This document shows, in pieces, positions 1-6,663 of a stretch of 12,086 nt of DNA. How positions within the stretch are numbered: position 1 is the first letter of the stretch; the number at the start of each line of letters is the position of its first letter. Below the pieces are notes generated by a model. The model had not been told where the DNA came from and made no database searches. It was given only the letters and a program-made list of their open reading frames with translations. A program made the translations under genes and the position numbers. The stretch is from an uncultured Bacteroides sp. (GTDB taxonomy: Bacteria; Bacteroidota; Bacteroidia; Bacteroidales; Bacteroidaceae). Location of the stretch: NCBI GenBank assembly GCA_900553815.1, contig USEY01000075.1, forward strand, positions 1 to 12,086, in the 5' to 3' direction.

Positions 1-28
1 TGCCGATTCTATGTTTAATTTTAATTTA

Positions 29-46
29 TCGGTAAAAATTTACCGA
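29..46. promoter_or_regulatory. 18-bp palindrome, possible operator
   Basis: TCGGTAAAAATTTACCGA is made of two perfect 8-bp arms around a central AA. It lies in AT-rich DNA with no recognised gene over it. With only two central bases it is a poor RNA hairpin and has no clean T-run after it on either strand, so a dimeric protein-binding site is more likely than a terminator. The gene it would control would lie to the left of the window. No specific regulator is recognised. Confidence 0.4.
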
Positions 47-145
47 AGTATTGCAGACTGTAAACTACGAAAAAAAATTCTCAACCAATTTTAACCTATG
101 CGAGATAGGCCGAAACCGTAGGACAATTGGTATGCAGCAAAATGA

Positions 146-198
146 CGGCAGGCAGCCCTCCCACCCTCAGCACAGAGGAAGTGGAAAGCTGCCTGCTG
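146..198 (-). terminator. Long hairpin, probable terminator of the MBL-fold gene
   Basis: Bases 148-156 (GCAGGCAGC) pair perfectly with 188-196 (GCTGCCTGC), extended by a G-T and a C-G pair at 147/197 and 146/198. Inside, 161-164 (CCAC) pairs with 181-184 (GTGG) and 165-168 (CCTC) with 175-178 (GAGG), leaving a 6-nt tip. On the minus strand the hairpin starts about 26 nt after the stop codon of the hydrolase and is followed by TCATTTTG, a short T-run. The stem is strong and the T-tract is weak, so this may be a terminator or only a 3'-end stabilising structure. Confidence 0.5.
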
Positions 199-223
199 CA
201 AGCCAAGCACTGACCACCAGCCG

Positions 224-1072
224 TCAGCGCACAGCCGGCTGGTGCATGCCTGCCATCAGCAAATCGTTCTGGCGGGCATACTCCAGATAGTGCTTACGGG
301 TGGTGACCGCCTTTTGCGGGTCCATGTCGTAAGAAGCACATATATCAGGACGAGCCAACTGGAGAGCTGCTCCATGCAGCAAGTCGCCTACTATCAGGAA
401 GCCACCTGCCCGGTAAACCGTATGGCCGGGCGTGTGACCTTCGCCGTTCAGTGCCACCACCCCGCCGGGCAGCGTATCATTATAGGCAAACAGATGCAGG
501 CGGTCCTTGTAGGCCTCCATGGTCTTTACCACCTGTGCCTTCTGTTCTTCAGGCATCTGCATCCAGCCGTCATATTCCTGCTGCGCTGCATAGACCTCAG
601 CGCGCGGAAAGACCACCGTGTCACCCCGCATCATGCCGCCGATGTGGTCACCATGAAAATGAGTCAGATAAAGGTAGTCAATGTCGGCCGGCGCAACACC
701 TGCGGCAGCCAGTCCGTCCATCAGGCGGCAACCGGGTGCACCCACACCGGTATCGAACAAGATATGCTTGCCGTCCACCTCCAGCAAATAACAGCTTACC
801 GACGAGGGTACCCCGTCGGCTATGCCCAGACTGTCCACCAGACTCTGAGGCAACTCGCCAAACAGGCTCAACGGCATCTTGCGCTCCTGGGCATTATCTC
901 TCAGCCAAGTCAGCTTCACTCCGCCACGCTCCATCGTGGCACTGTCCATGCAGGCAAACACAGCCTGCCCTTCATTTTCAGCAGGGGCCTGCTTCTGCCC
1001 CTTGCTGCTGCAACCGCCACCCATCAGAGCAGCAGTCAGCACACCTGCCAATAGATACATTCCTTTCTTCAT
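224..1072 (-). CDS. MBL-fold metallohydrolase, predicted lipoprotein (methyl-parathion-hydrolase/lactonase-like)
   Basis: A 282-residue exported protein of the metallo-beta-lactamase fold. Residues 1-20 form a signal peptide (MKK, then a hydrophobic stretch) ending in GGGC, so Cys21 is the likely lipidation site, although this lipobox is poor. The metal-binding set is complete: HFHGDH at 138-143 (H138, H140, D142, H143), H213 in GHTPGH, D230 in VGD and H277 in GMH. The layout from GHTPGHT through GD to the last His resembles methyl parathion hydrolase and acyl-homoserine-lactone lactonase relatives, which use two metals to hydrolyse esters or lactones. The substrate here cannot be read from sequence. 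The protein ends five residues after H277, which is shorter than I would expect for that family. Start: first ATG giving a full signal peptide; Met5 would shorten the basic N-terminus. It is a single gene with a hairpin after its stop. The fold is certain; the lipoprotein call is moderate. Confidence 0.88.
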   Translation of the reverse strand: MKKGMYLLAGVLTAALMGGGCSSKGQKQAPAENEGQAVFACMDSATMERGGVKLTWLRDNAQERKMPLSLFGELPQSLVDSLGIADGVPSSVSCYLLEVDGKHILFDTGVGAPGCRLMDGLAAAGVAPADIDYLYLTHFHGDHIGGMMRGDTVVFPRAEVYAAQQEYDGWMQMPEEQKAQVVKTMEAYKDRLHLFAYNDTLPGGVVALNGEGHTPGHTVYRAGGFLIVGDLLHGAALQLARPDICASYDMDPQKAVTTRKHYLEYARQNDLLMAGMHQPAVR

Positions 1073-1099
1073 TGTCTATCAGATAATTATTACGAAGAA

Positions 1100-1131
1100 C
1101 AAAAATTGCGGAAGGCGAGAGCAGAGACAAA
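1100..1131 (-). promoter_or_regulatory. Candidate proximal promoter of the MBL-fold gene
   Basis: Read on the minus strand, TTTG at 1128-1131 is followed after 20 nt by AATTTTTG at 1100-1107. This is one mismatch from the Bacteroides -7 consensus TAnnTTTG, with a perfect -33 and correct spacing. It would give a leader of about 20-25 nt, similar to the other promoters seen in this window. Confidence 0.4.
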
Positions 1132-1187
1132 CAAAAACAAAGTTTTCAAGTTTGACTATGCCGAGCCGTATCCTGTCTTCGCGTAAG

Positions 1188-1195
1188 CAAATATA
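1188..1195 (-). promoter_or_regulatory. Candidate distal promoter (-7 box) of the MBL-fold gene
   Basis: On the minus strand this reads TATATTTG, a perfect match to the Bacteroides -7 box TAnnTTTG. The nearest TTTG upstream is at 1221-1224, a spacer of 25 nt and longer than the usual 19-21. It would give a leader of about 110 nt. No gene or RNA structure is recognised in that leader. Confidence 0.4.
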
Positions 1196-1248
1196 TGAAA
1201 AGGTGAGGAAAAAGGTACTGCAAAACAAGAGTAAAATGTATGGATTTT

Positions 1249-1362
1249 TATTTCGGGGTCCCCGAAATAGCTATTCACCGAACTCCTGAATAGCTATTCA
1301 TCGGTCTGGTGAATAGCCATGCGGTGGTCTGAGGAATGACTATGTAGCAGCTTGTGAAATAG
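1249..1362. repeat. Degenerate tandem array of GAATAGCTATTC-type palindromic units, period 22-24 bp
   Basis: Five units start with GAATAG or a close variant at 1264, 1288, 1311, 1334 and 1356, giving steps of 24, 23, 23 and 22 bp. The best unit contains TGAATAGCTATTCA (1287-1300), a perfect 14-bp palindrome. GGTC recurs about 8 bp before the core at 1257, 1303 and 1326. The left edge is a separate perfect inverted repeat, TATTTCGGGG (1249-1258), one T, then CCCCGAAATA (1260-1269). TATTCACC (1272-1279) also pairs with GGTGAATA (1309-1316). The units decay towards the right. The period is not a multiple of three, which argues against a coding repeat. Function unknown. Confidence 0.75.
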
Positions 1363-1403
1363 CCCGGAGAACATCTGCTCTGCCGCCATACATTGTCCCA
1401 CCC

Positions 1404-1493
1404 AAAAGCATACGACCTTTTCATGCAAAACATGCAATGTTTTGAGGTAAAACATTGCCGCTTCCTGGTCAAAACATTGCCTGATTTTCAAAC
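1404..1493. repeat. Second tandem array, AAAACATTGC units, period 22-23 bp
   Basis: AAAACATTGC occurs exactly at 1449-1458 and 1471-1480. Variants start at 1427 (AAAACATGC) and 1404 (AAAAGCATAC), so the steps are 23, 22 and 22 bp. GCAATGTTTT (1434-1443) is the exact inverted partner of the copy at 1449-1458, with a 5-nt loop. The two exact copies are preceded by GAGGT and TGGTC, like the spacer of the neighbouring array. The first unit lies 48 bp (two periods of 24) after the last unit of that array, so both may belong to one element. No open frame or known mobile element is associated. Confidence 0.65.
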
Positions 1494-1506
1494 ACTAAAA
1501 GCCAGG

Positions 1507-1563
1507 AAAAAAGAATCCCCTTGCCGTCTTCTCCACAAAGGGAAGAAACACGGCAAGGGGATT
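1507..1563 (-). terminator. Strong Rho-independent terminator of the permease-ribBA-aminotransferase operon
   Basis: AATCCCCTTGCCGT (1514-1527) pairs perfectly over 14 bp with ACGGCAAGGGGATT (1550-1563). CTTC/GAAG extends the stem within the loop. On the minus strand the stem is followed at once by CTTTTTT (complement of 1507-1513). It begins 27 nt after the aminotransferase stop codon, ending the operon. This is the clearest terminator in the window. Confidence 0.92.
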
Positions 1564-1590
1564 AAGCCATATAACCGGGGCAACAGCCGC

Positions 1591-2784
1591 TTACTTCAGC
1601 GCAGCCAGTGCCTCTTTGATACGACGGATAGCCTCAACGATGTTCTCATCGCTGGTAGCATAGCTCATGCGGATGCACTCAGGTGCTCCAAACGAAGTAC
1701 CACCCACGCAAGCCACGTGGCCTACTTCGAGCAGGTACATGGCCAAGTCATCGGAGTTGTTGATTTTACGGTCGCCGGCCGACTTGCCGAAGAACGAGCT
1801 ACACTTGGGGAAGAGGTAGAATGCACCTTGCGGAACGTTCACTTCAAAGCCCGGTACTTCCTTGGCCAGCTTCACAATAAGGTCGCGACGACGCTGGAAG
1901 GCCTGACGCATTTCCTCTACCGGAGCCTGTGTACCTGTATAGGCAGCTTCGGCAGCCTTCTGCGATACAGAGCAGGGACCTGAAGTATACTGTCCTTGCA
2001 GCTTGTTCACAGCCTTCACAATCCATTCGGGTCCGGCAATGAAGCCGATACGCCAACCCGTCATGGCGTATGCCTTCGACACACCGTTCACGATGACCGT
2101 ACGGTCTTTCATCGCGGGAATCTGGGCAATGCTGTGGTGACGGCCGATGTAGTTGATGTGCTCATAGATTTCGTCGGCAATAACAATAATCTGCGGATGC
2201 TTTTCGAGCACGGCAGCCAATGCAGCCAGCTCCTCGGCGCTGTAGACAGAACCGGTAGGATTGGACGGAGAGCACAGAATCAGTGCCTTGGTCTTCGGAG
2301 TGATGGCAGCCTCCAGCTGTGCAGGCGTAATCTTGAAATCCTGCTCGATGCCGGCAGTCACAATCACAGGCTTACCTTCGGCCAGCTTCACCATTTCAGG
2401 GTAGCTTACCCAGTAAGGAGCGGGTACAATCACTTCGTCGCCTGGGTTAACAAGTACCAGGATAGTGTTGCACACCGACTGCTTTGCACCGTTGGCACAC
2501 GAAATCTGGGCAGCAGTATAGTCCAGACCGTTTTCATTTTTCAGCTTTGCCACGATGGCATTGCGCAGGGCAGGATAACCGGCTACGGGAGAGTAGCGTG
2601 AATAGTTCTCATCTATTGCCTTCTTGGCAGCCTCTTTGATGTGGTCGGGCGTATTGAAGTCAGGTTCACCGACACTCAGGTTAATCACATCCACGCCCTG
2701 TGCCTTCAGCTCAGCACTCTTTTGAGACATGGCCAGTGTCGCCGATGGCGACAAGCTGTTCAAACGGTCAGATAATTGATTCAT
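1591..2784 (-). CDS. aspC: Pyridoxal-phosphate aspartate aminotransferase (class I/II, fold type I)
   Basis: A 397-residue cytoplasmic enzyme that moves an amino group between aspartate and 2-oxoglutarate, giving oxaloacetate and glutamate. Family landmarks are in order: SVGEPDFNTP at 37-46, SPVAGYPALR at 65-74, the PLP-phosphate region near CANGAKQ at 96-102, PYWVSYPE at 123-130 (Trp125), SNPTG at 174-178 (Asn175), ADEIY at 203-207 (Asp204, Tyr207), SKAYAMTGWR at 236-245 with PLP lysine K237, and Arg372 in IRMSYA, the usual alpha-carboxylate anchor. The pattern and length fit the bacterial subgroup typified by Thermus, whose members can also accept other amino acids such as prephenate, so exact substrate range is not certain. 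AAGGAAA lies a few bases before the ATG. It follows ribBA by 27 nt and is the last gene before the terminator at 1507-1563, so it is probably cotranscribed with ribBA and the permease. Confidence 0.95.
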   Translation of the reverse strand: MNQLSDRLNSLSPSATLAMSQKSAELKAQGVDVINLSVGEPDFNTPDHIKEAAKKAIDENYSRYSPVAGYPALRNAIVAKLKNENGLDYTAAQISCANGAKQSVCNTILVLVNPGDEVIVPAPYWVSYPEMVKLAEGKPVIVTAGIEQDFKITPAQLEAAITPKTKALILCSPSNPTGSVYSAEELAALAAVLEKHPQIIVIADEIYEHINYIGRHHSIAQIPAMKDRTVIVNGVSKAYAMTGWRIGFIAGPEWIVKAVNKLQGQYTSGPCSVSQKAAEAAYTGTQAPVEEMRQAFQRRRDLIVKLAKEVPGFEVNVPQGAFYLFPKCSSFFGKSAGDRKINNSDDLAMYLLEVGHVACVGGTSFGAPECIRMSYATSDENIVEAIRRIKEALAALK

Positions 2785-2811
2785 GATGTTTCCTTTTTTA
2801 TAGGGTTGAAA

Positions 2812-4026
2812 TTATTTGTTGAAATGCAAAGTATGTCCCATGCGCTCCTTCTTGGTACGCAGGTAACGTTCGTTGTAGGGATTGGGCGTTGTCTCAATGG
2901 GCACAATCTCGGCAATCTCCAGTCCGTATGCCTCCAGACCTACACGCTTCACGGGGTTATTGGTCATCAGGCGCATCTTGTGTACACCCAGTTCGCGAAG
3001 GATTTGTGCTCCCACGCCATAGTCGCGCTCGTCGGCCAGATGTCCCAGGCAGAGGTTGGCATCCACGGTGTCCATGCCGTCCTCCTGCAATTTGTAGGCT
3101 TTCATCTTCTCCATCAGGCCTATGCCGCGGCCTTCCTGGTTCAGATAGACAACCACACCCTTACCTGCCTTTTCTATCATTTCCATGGCCTTGTGCAGCT
3201 GCTCACCACAGTCGCAACGCTTCGAAGCAAAGATATCGCCCGTGGCACACGACGAATGCACCCTCACCAGAATAGGTTCTTCAGGAGTCCAAGTGCCCTT
3301 GAACAGCGCTACATGCTCCAGTCCGTTGGACTTCTGTCGGAAAGCAATCAGGCGGAAATCGCCATGCTCAGTAGGCATGTGCACTTCCACACCCTTTTCC
3401 ACTATAGATTCCTGTTTCAGGCGGTAAGCTATCATATCGCGAATGGAAACAAGTTTCAGGCCATACTCATCAGCCATCTTGCGCAATTCGGGTAAGCGGG
3501 CCATGGTACCGTCATCGTTCATGATTTCCATCAACGCACCAGCCGGATAAAGTCCAGCCAGACGACACAAGTCGATAGTTGCCTCCGTATGTCCAGCACG
3601 GCGCAATACGCCTTTCTCCTGTGCATACAGCGGATTGATGTGTCCCGGACGTCCGAAGGTGGCAGGAGTAGAAGCAGGGTCGGCCAGCGCCTGTATAGTA
3701 GCCGCACGGTCAGCAGCCGACACACCAGTCGTACAACCTTCCAGCTTGTCAATGGTCACTGTAAAAGGAGTACCCAGCACAGAGGTATTGTCCAACACCT
3801 GATGGGGTAAATCCAATTCCTTGCAACGCGACACGGTAATCGGTGCGCAAAGCACGCCACGTGCATGCTTCAGCATGAAATTCACCTTTTCAGGAGTAAT
3901 TTTCTCGGCTGCGATTATCAGGTCGCCTTCATTTTCGCGGTCTTCATCGTCTACCACAATGACAAAATTGCCGGCCTTGAACTCTTCAATGGCCTCTTCT
4001 ATGGTATTCAGCTTTACATTTTCCAT
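2812..4026 (-). CDS. ribBA: Bifunctional RibBA: 3,4-dihydroxy-2-butanone-4-phosphate synthase / GTP cyclohydrolase II
   Basis: A 404-residue fusion that supplies both precursors of riboflavin: the C4 unit from ribulose 5-phosphate and the pyrimidine from GTP. N-terminal RibB domain, about 1-205: acidic metal-binding loop [10 protein letters not shown] at 26-35, RPGHINPL at 126-133 and AGHTEA at 144-149. C-terminal RibA domain, about 206-400: the three zinc cysteines C260, C271 and C273 in SSCATGDIF...[17 protein letters not shown] at 297-304 and TNNPVK at 355-360. Both active sites look intact. Length is normal for fused RibBA. The gene starts 12 nt after the permease stop and ends 27 nt before the aminotransferase start. 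It has no leader of its own, so no room for an FMN riboswitch. No strong Shine-Dalgarno sequence is visible before the ATG. The other riboflavin gene in the window, ribF, is in a different operon. Confidence 0.97.
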   Translation of the reverse strand: MENVKLNTIEEAIEEFKAGNFVIVVDDEDRENEGDLIIAAEKITPEKVNFMLKHARGVLCAPITVSRCKELDLPHQVLDNTSVLGTPFTVTIDKLEGCTTGVSAADRAATIQALADPASTPATFGRPGHINPLYAQEKGVLRRAGHTEATIDLCRLAGLYPAGALMEIMNDDGTMARLPELRKMADEYGLKLVSIRDMIAYRLKQESIVEKGVEVHMPTEHGDFRLIAFRQKSNGLEHVALFKGTWTPEEPILVRVHSSCATGDIFASKRCDCGEQLHKAMEMIEKAGKGVVVYLNQEGRGIGLMEKMKAYKLQEDGMDTVDANLCLGHLADERDYGVGAQILRELGVHKMRLMTNNPVKRVGLEAYGLEIAEIVPIETTPNPYNERYLRTKKERMGHTLHFNK

Positions 4027-4038
4027 ATCTTAAAAGTT

Positions 4039-5949
4039 TTATTGATTCTGCTTTATCGATTGTATGATATGTATCACATCATTGTTGTTTTTCACTATTC
4101 TGTCCACATCCTTGCTCAAGCGTATGCGGAACGCCCAGATGCGGAAATAAAAGAACAGCCCTACCGGCACCAGAACACCGCAAAGGATATTGAGCCAATA
4201 AGCACGGAAAGGCCGTACATGAGCATGAACAGGTATCACCGGATAATTGTTCAACGCAGCCAGCAAGATAGCCGAACGTGTATTCGACATTTCGTCTATC
4301 AGCGCCTCCATGCGTTCGTTGATGCCCACCATCACCTCATCGCGTGTAGCCGAGCCCATCCACAATTTGAAATAGTTGGGAGCATGTTTCAGCTGCTTCT
4401 GGCTGGCGTATGCACGACACTCTTCCGACAAACGTTCCAATTCGCCGGGCAAGCGGTCATAGTCCGGGTCATGAATAATAACCTCCTTGCGGAACAGATG
4501 CCGCTGGCTGCGGATACCCAGCACCTTCTTTATCCAATGTATGTAGGCATCGGCATTCAGCACCACCGAGTCTTTGTTCGACTTATAAGTAAGGAAGGCC
4601 CCCAACGGTGCCAGCACGGCCGTACTGGTCCACATACCCATCCACACTATCCATTTACCGTCGCGGGCCATCTTATAGCCCGTATTGTTAATAATGTAAT
4701 AGACAATAAATATCAGCACCGACACCACCACCGGCATTCCCAGACCGCCTTTGCGGATAATACCACCCAAAGGCGCACCGATGAAGAAGAATATCAGACA
4801 GGCCAATGACAACGTCAGTTTCTCATGCCAGGCCGTCATGTGTCGGCGCAAGTTATACTGAGACTGCGATACATTGAAGCTCTTGAAGCTCCAGTCGCTT
4901 CCGGCACTCTCAGCCCTGCTCACAGCCGTACTCAATATCTTCTGTTTCTGCAACAATGTAGAAGCCTGGAACAGGCTGTCCACACTATAGTTGCCGACAA
5001 GCGCTTGATTAATTTTCAAGGTATCTTCCTTGGTCAAGGTAGCAGTCGTCTTATTGTAAGTGCCCTGCATGGCTTCCTGATAATAAGCCCTGCCTATACT
5101 GTCGTTTCTGCATGCCATCGAATCAATATCGGCCTGCAAGGTACTCATGTTCTTACTGTTCGACTGCCCGCTCATGATACCTTCATCGGCCATGTTGAAG
5201 TCCGAGTCAAACTCTATGATAGCATGCTTCTCTCTGAAACTTTCACGACGATAAGGCACATTCTTCTGACTCATGTTCTGCGACTTCAGGTTCTCAAACT
5301 GCTCGCCGCTATACAGATGCAGGTACAAATGCTGCTTGTCGGCCGTCATCTCCAACTTTCCAGAGTCCGACTTGATGATTTGCGCATTCTCAAAGCCCTT
5401 CTCAAAGTTGTATATCAATACGTCGTAAAGCATACCCGTCTTGCGGTCCTTCTTCTTCACATACAGATTGTAACCGTCTATTTCATCATAGAATACTCCT
5501 TCGGGAATATCCAGTTCAGGCGACTTCTGACGCATGGAAATCAGCAATGTCCACAGTTTGGTCTGTGCCTGCGGCCCTATGATATTCTGGAAATAAAAAG
5601 AAACGCAACAGATAAAAGCTATAAAGATAATAAGCGGCTGCATGATGCGCAACAAGGAAATACCGGCCGCCTTCATGGCCAGCAACTCAAACCGCTCACC
5701 AAAGTTACCGAATGTGATAAGTGCCGCCAACAAAATGGCAAGCGGCAAAGACGCCGGTACCAACGTCAAAGCCGAATAAAAGAAGAACTGGGCAAGCACC
5801 GTCATCTCAAGTCCCTTTCCCACCATTTCATCTACATAGCGCCACAAAAACTGCATCATGAAGATGAAAAGGCATATAAAGAAAGTCCCTGCAAACAGCA
5901 TGCAGAAGCTCTTCAATATAAAGATATCTAACTTTTTTATGCGCAGCAT
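4039..5949 (-). CDS. LptF/LptG (YjgP/YjgQ) family permease with long C-terminal extension
   Basis: A 636-residue inner-membrane protein of the family forming the transmembrane part of the LptB2FG transporter, which extracts lipopolysaccharide and passes it towards the outer membrane. Membrane segments predicted by eye: about 15-36, 56-82 and 101-121, then a large periplasmic part (about 122-375), then 378-398, 404-422 and 432-454. This is the six-helix plan of LptF/G. The conserved region after the second helix (FGERFELLAMKAAGIS, 83-98) is present. Two differences from the roughly 360-residue E. coli proteins: the periplasmic part has extra polar sequence (about 255-350), and after the sixth helix come about 180 residues ending in another probable membrane segment (585-605). 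Long versions seem usual in Bacteroidetes, from memory. Whether it acts as LptF or LptG cannot be decided, so no symbol is given. First gene of the operon with ribBA and the aminotransferase, with its own promoter 28 nt upstream. Confidence 0.9.
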   Translation of the reverse strand: MLRIKKLDIFILKSFCMLFAGTFFICLFIFMMQFLWRYVDEMVGKGLEMTVLAQFFFYSALTLVPASLPLAILLAALITFGNFGERFELLAMKAAGISLLRIMQPLIIFIAFICCVSFYFQNIIGPQAQTKLWTLLISMRQKSPELDIPEGVFYDEIDGYNLYVKKKDRKTGMLYDVLIYNFEKGFENAQIIKSDSGKLEMTADKQHLYLHLYSGEQFENLKSQNMSQKNVPYRRESFREKHAIIEFDSDFNMADEGIMSGQSNSKNMSTLQADIDSMACRNDSIGRAYYQEAMQGTYNKTTATLTKEDTLKINQALVGNYSVDSLFQASTLLQKQKILSTAVSRAESAGSDWSFKSFNVSQSQYNLRRHMTAWHEKLTLSLACLIFFFIGAPLGGIIRKGGLGMPVVVSVLIFIVYYIINNTGYKMARDGKWIVWMGMWTSTAVLAPLGAFLTYKSNKDSVVLNADAYIHWIKKVLGIRSQRHLFRKEVIIHDPDYDRLPGELERLSEECRAYASQKQLKHAPNYFKLWMGSATRDEVMVGINERMEALIDEMSNTRSAILLAALNNYPVIPVHAHVRPFRAYWLNILCGVLVPVGLFFYFRIWAFRIRLSKDVDRIVKNNNDVIHIIQSIKQNQ

Positions 5950-5976
5950 GTTACTCGTTTCATACTAATGAAAGCA

Positions 5977-6007
5977 CAAAAGTAGCACAAAAAAGGGAGT
6001 ACGTAAA
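5977..6007 (-). promoter_or_regulatory. Promoter of the permease-ribBA-aminotransferase operon
   Basis: On the minus strand the -7 box TACTTTTG (5977-5984) matches TAnnTTTG exactly. A -33-like TTTA lies at 6004-6007 with a 19-nt spacer. Transcription would start near 5970, giving a leader of about 20 nt, too short for a riboswitch. Confidence 0.65.
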
Positions 6008-6026
6008 ATTTTTAATTGAAAGTTAA

Positions 6027-6413
6027 CTAAAAGCCACACGTACGGCGCAACGTCTCCACTTGTGAATCCCACAACTCACGCACATCCGCCACATCGGCGA
6101 CATCAGCAAAATCTGTTATTTCCAGCACAAAATCATTCGTCAACTCGCTATTCGTCATTTTCAGTTCAAAATACTCTCGTGGACTTTCCACATCCCGCCA
6201 CTTAAAGCGAATAAACGAATAAGCCCGCAATGCCACAATGTCCGCTTCACGCTTCTCTGTCTTTCCCCAGAAAAAGGTCACACGCTTATTGTCAGATTGC
6301 ACCCTGTCGGCAAACCAGCCTTCCAAACCGCTTGGCGTACTTATCGCTGTCCACAAAATACTTTTGGAAGTTGCATTCAATAGATATTCCAAGTGAACTT
6401 TTTGTCTTTCCAT
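6027..6413 (-). CDS. START-like (SRPBCC fold) domain protein
   Basis: A 128-residue cytoplasmic protein with no signal peptide or membrane segment. The opening (HLEYLLNATSKSILWTAIST, residues 7-26), the GLEGWFAD turn (29-36), the FFWGKTEKREADI strand pair (47-59), FIRFKW (67-72), YFELKM (81-86) and the C-terminal amphipathic helix ending ETLRRTCGF match the START-like/AHSA1-like small proteins common in Bacteroides. These have a helix-grip fold with a hydrophobic cavity; no substrate is known to me. Near the C-terminus, residues 103-111 are a threefold Ala-Asp-Val repeat encoded by three 9-bp units (6081-6107). The ATG at 6413 is the only sensible start; no clear Shine-Dalgarno sequence precedes it. 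The best upstream promoter candidate is TATCTTGG at 6445-6452, one mismatch from the -7 box and without a good -33. The gene is 77 nt upstream of the permease, which has its own promoter. Confidence 0.85.
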   Translation of the reverse strand: MERQKVHLEYLLNATSKSILWTAISTPSGLEGWFADRVQSDNKRVTFFWGKTEKREADIVALRAYSFIRFKWRDVESPREYFELKMTNSELTNDFVLEITDFADVADVADVRELWDSQVETLRRTCGF

Positions 6414-6611
6414 AGTCTTTTTATCTGCTTTTTCTATTGCGACGCCAAGATAGACACTTTTTTCTAATTAAAGAAAATTATTTCCTCTTTTTTATATACT
6501 CTTACGCCATAACAAAAAGAGGTATATTCCCCCATTTTTCCAAAAAAACAGCCTTCCCAACCCTAATTTGCACTAAAAGCACCATAAAAGCACAAAAAAG
6601 TTCACTTTTCT

Positions 6612-6642
6612 TTTGGCAATTCAAAATTAAGCCCTATCTTTG
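6612..6642 (+). promoter_or_regulatory. Consensus Bacteroides promoter of the tRNA gene
   Basis: TTTG (6612-6615), a 19-nt spacer and TATCTTTG (6635-6642) match the Bacteroides primary-sigma consensus (TTTG / TAnnTTTG) at every defined base. Transcription should start around 6646-6649, about 15 nt before the mature tRNA. The remaining upstream DNA (6414-6611) is AT-rich and shows no gene. Confidence 0.88.
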
Positions 6643-6663
6643 CACCCGCAATCGAGAAACGAT

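Noticed and set aside
100..240. Frameshifted C-terminal tail of the MBL-fold hydrolase
   Set aside because: Neither alternative frame after H277 gives a sequence resembling the tail of methyl-parathion-hydrolase relatives, and a strong hairpin follows the stop.
1275..1491. Small minus-strand open frames across the repeat arrays
   Set aside because: The repeat period (22-24 bp) is not a multiple of three, the two frames overlap each other, and neither has a sensible start signal.
1249..1493. CRISPR array
   Set aside because: Units are contiguous, degenerate and palindromic with no distinct spacers of even length, and no cas genes are present.
1393..1983. Plus-strand open frame of 196 codons
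   Set aside because: It runs antisense through the aminotransferase and starts inside the repeat array; no protein motifs and the opposite strand carries a complete PLP enzyme.
3865..5931. Long plus-strand open frames (3865-4809 and 4825-5931)
   Set aside because: They are antisense to the LptF/G permease, have His/Gln/Arg-rich unlikely composition and no recognisable domain.
5950..6026. FMN riboswitch upstream of the ribBA operon
   Set aside because: The predicted leader is only about 20 nt and the gap shows none of the conserved RFN-element sequence; ribF has no separate leader at all.
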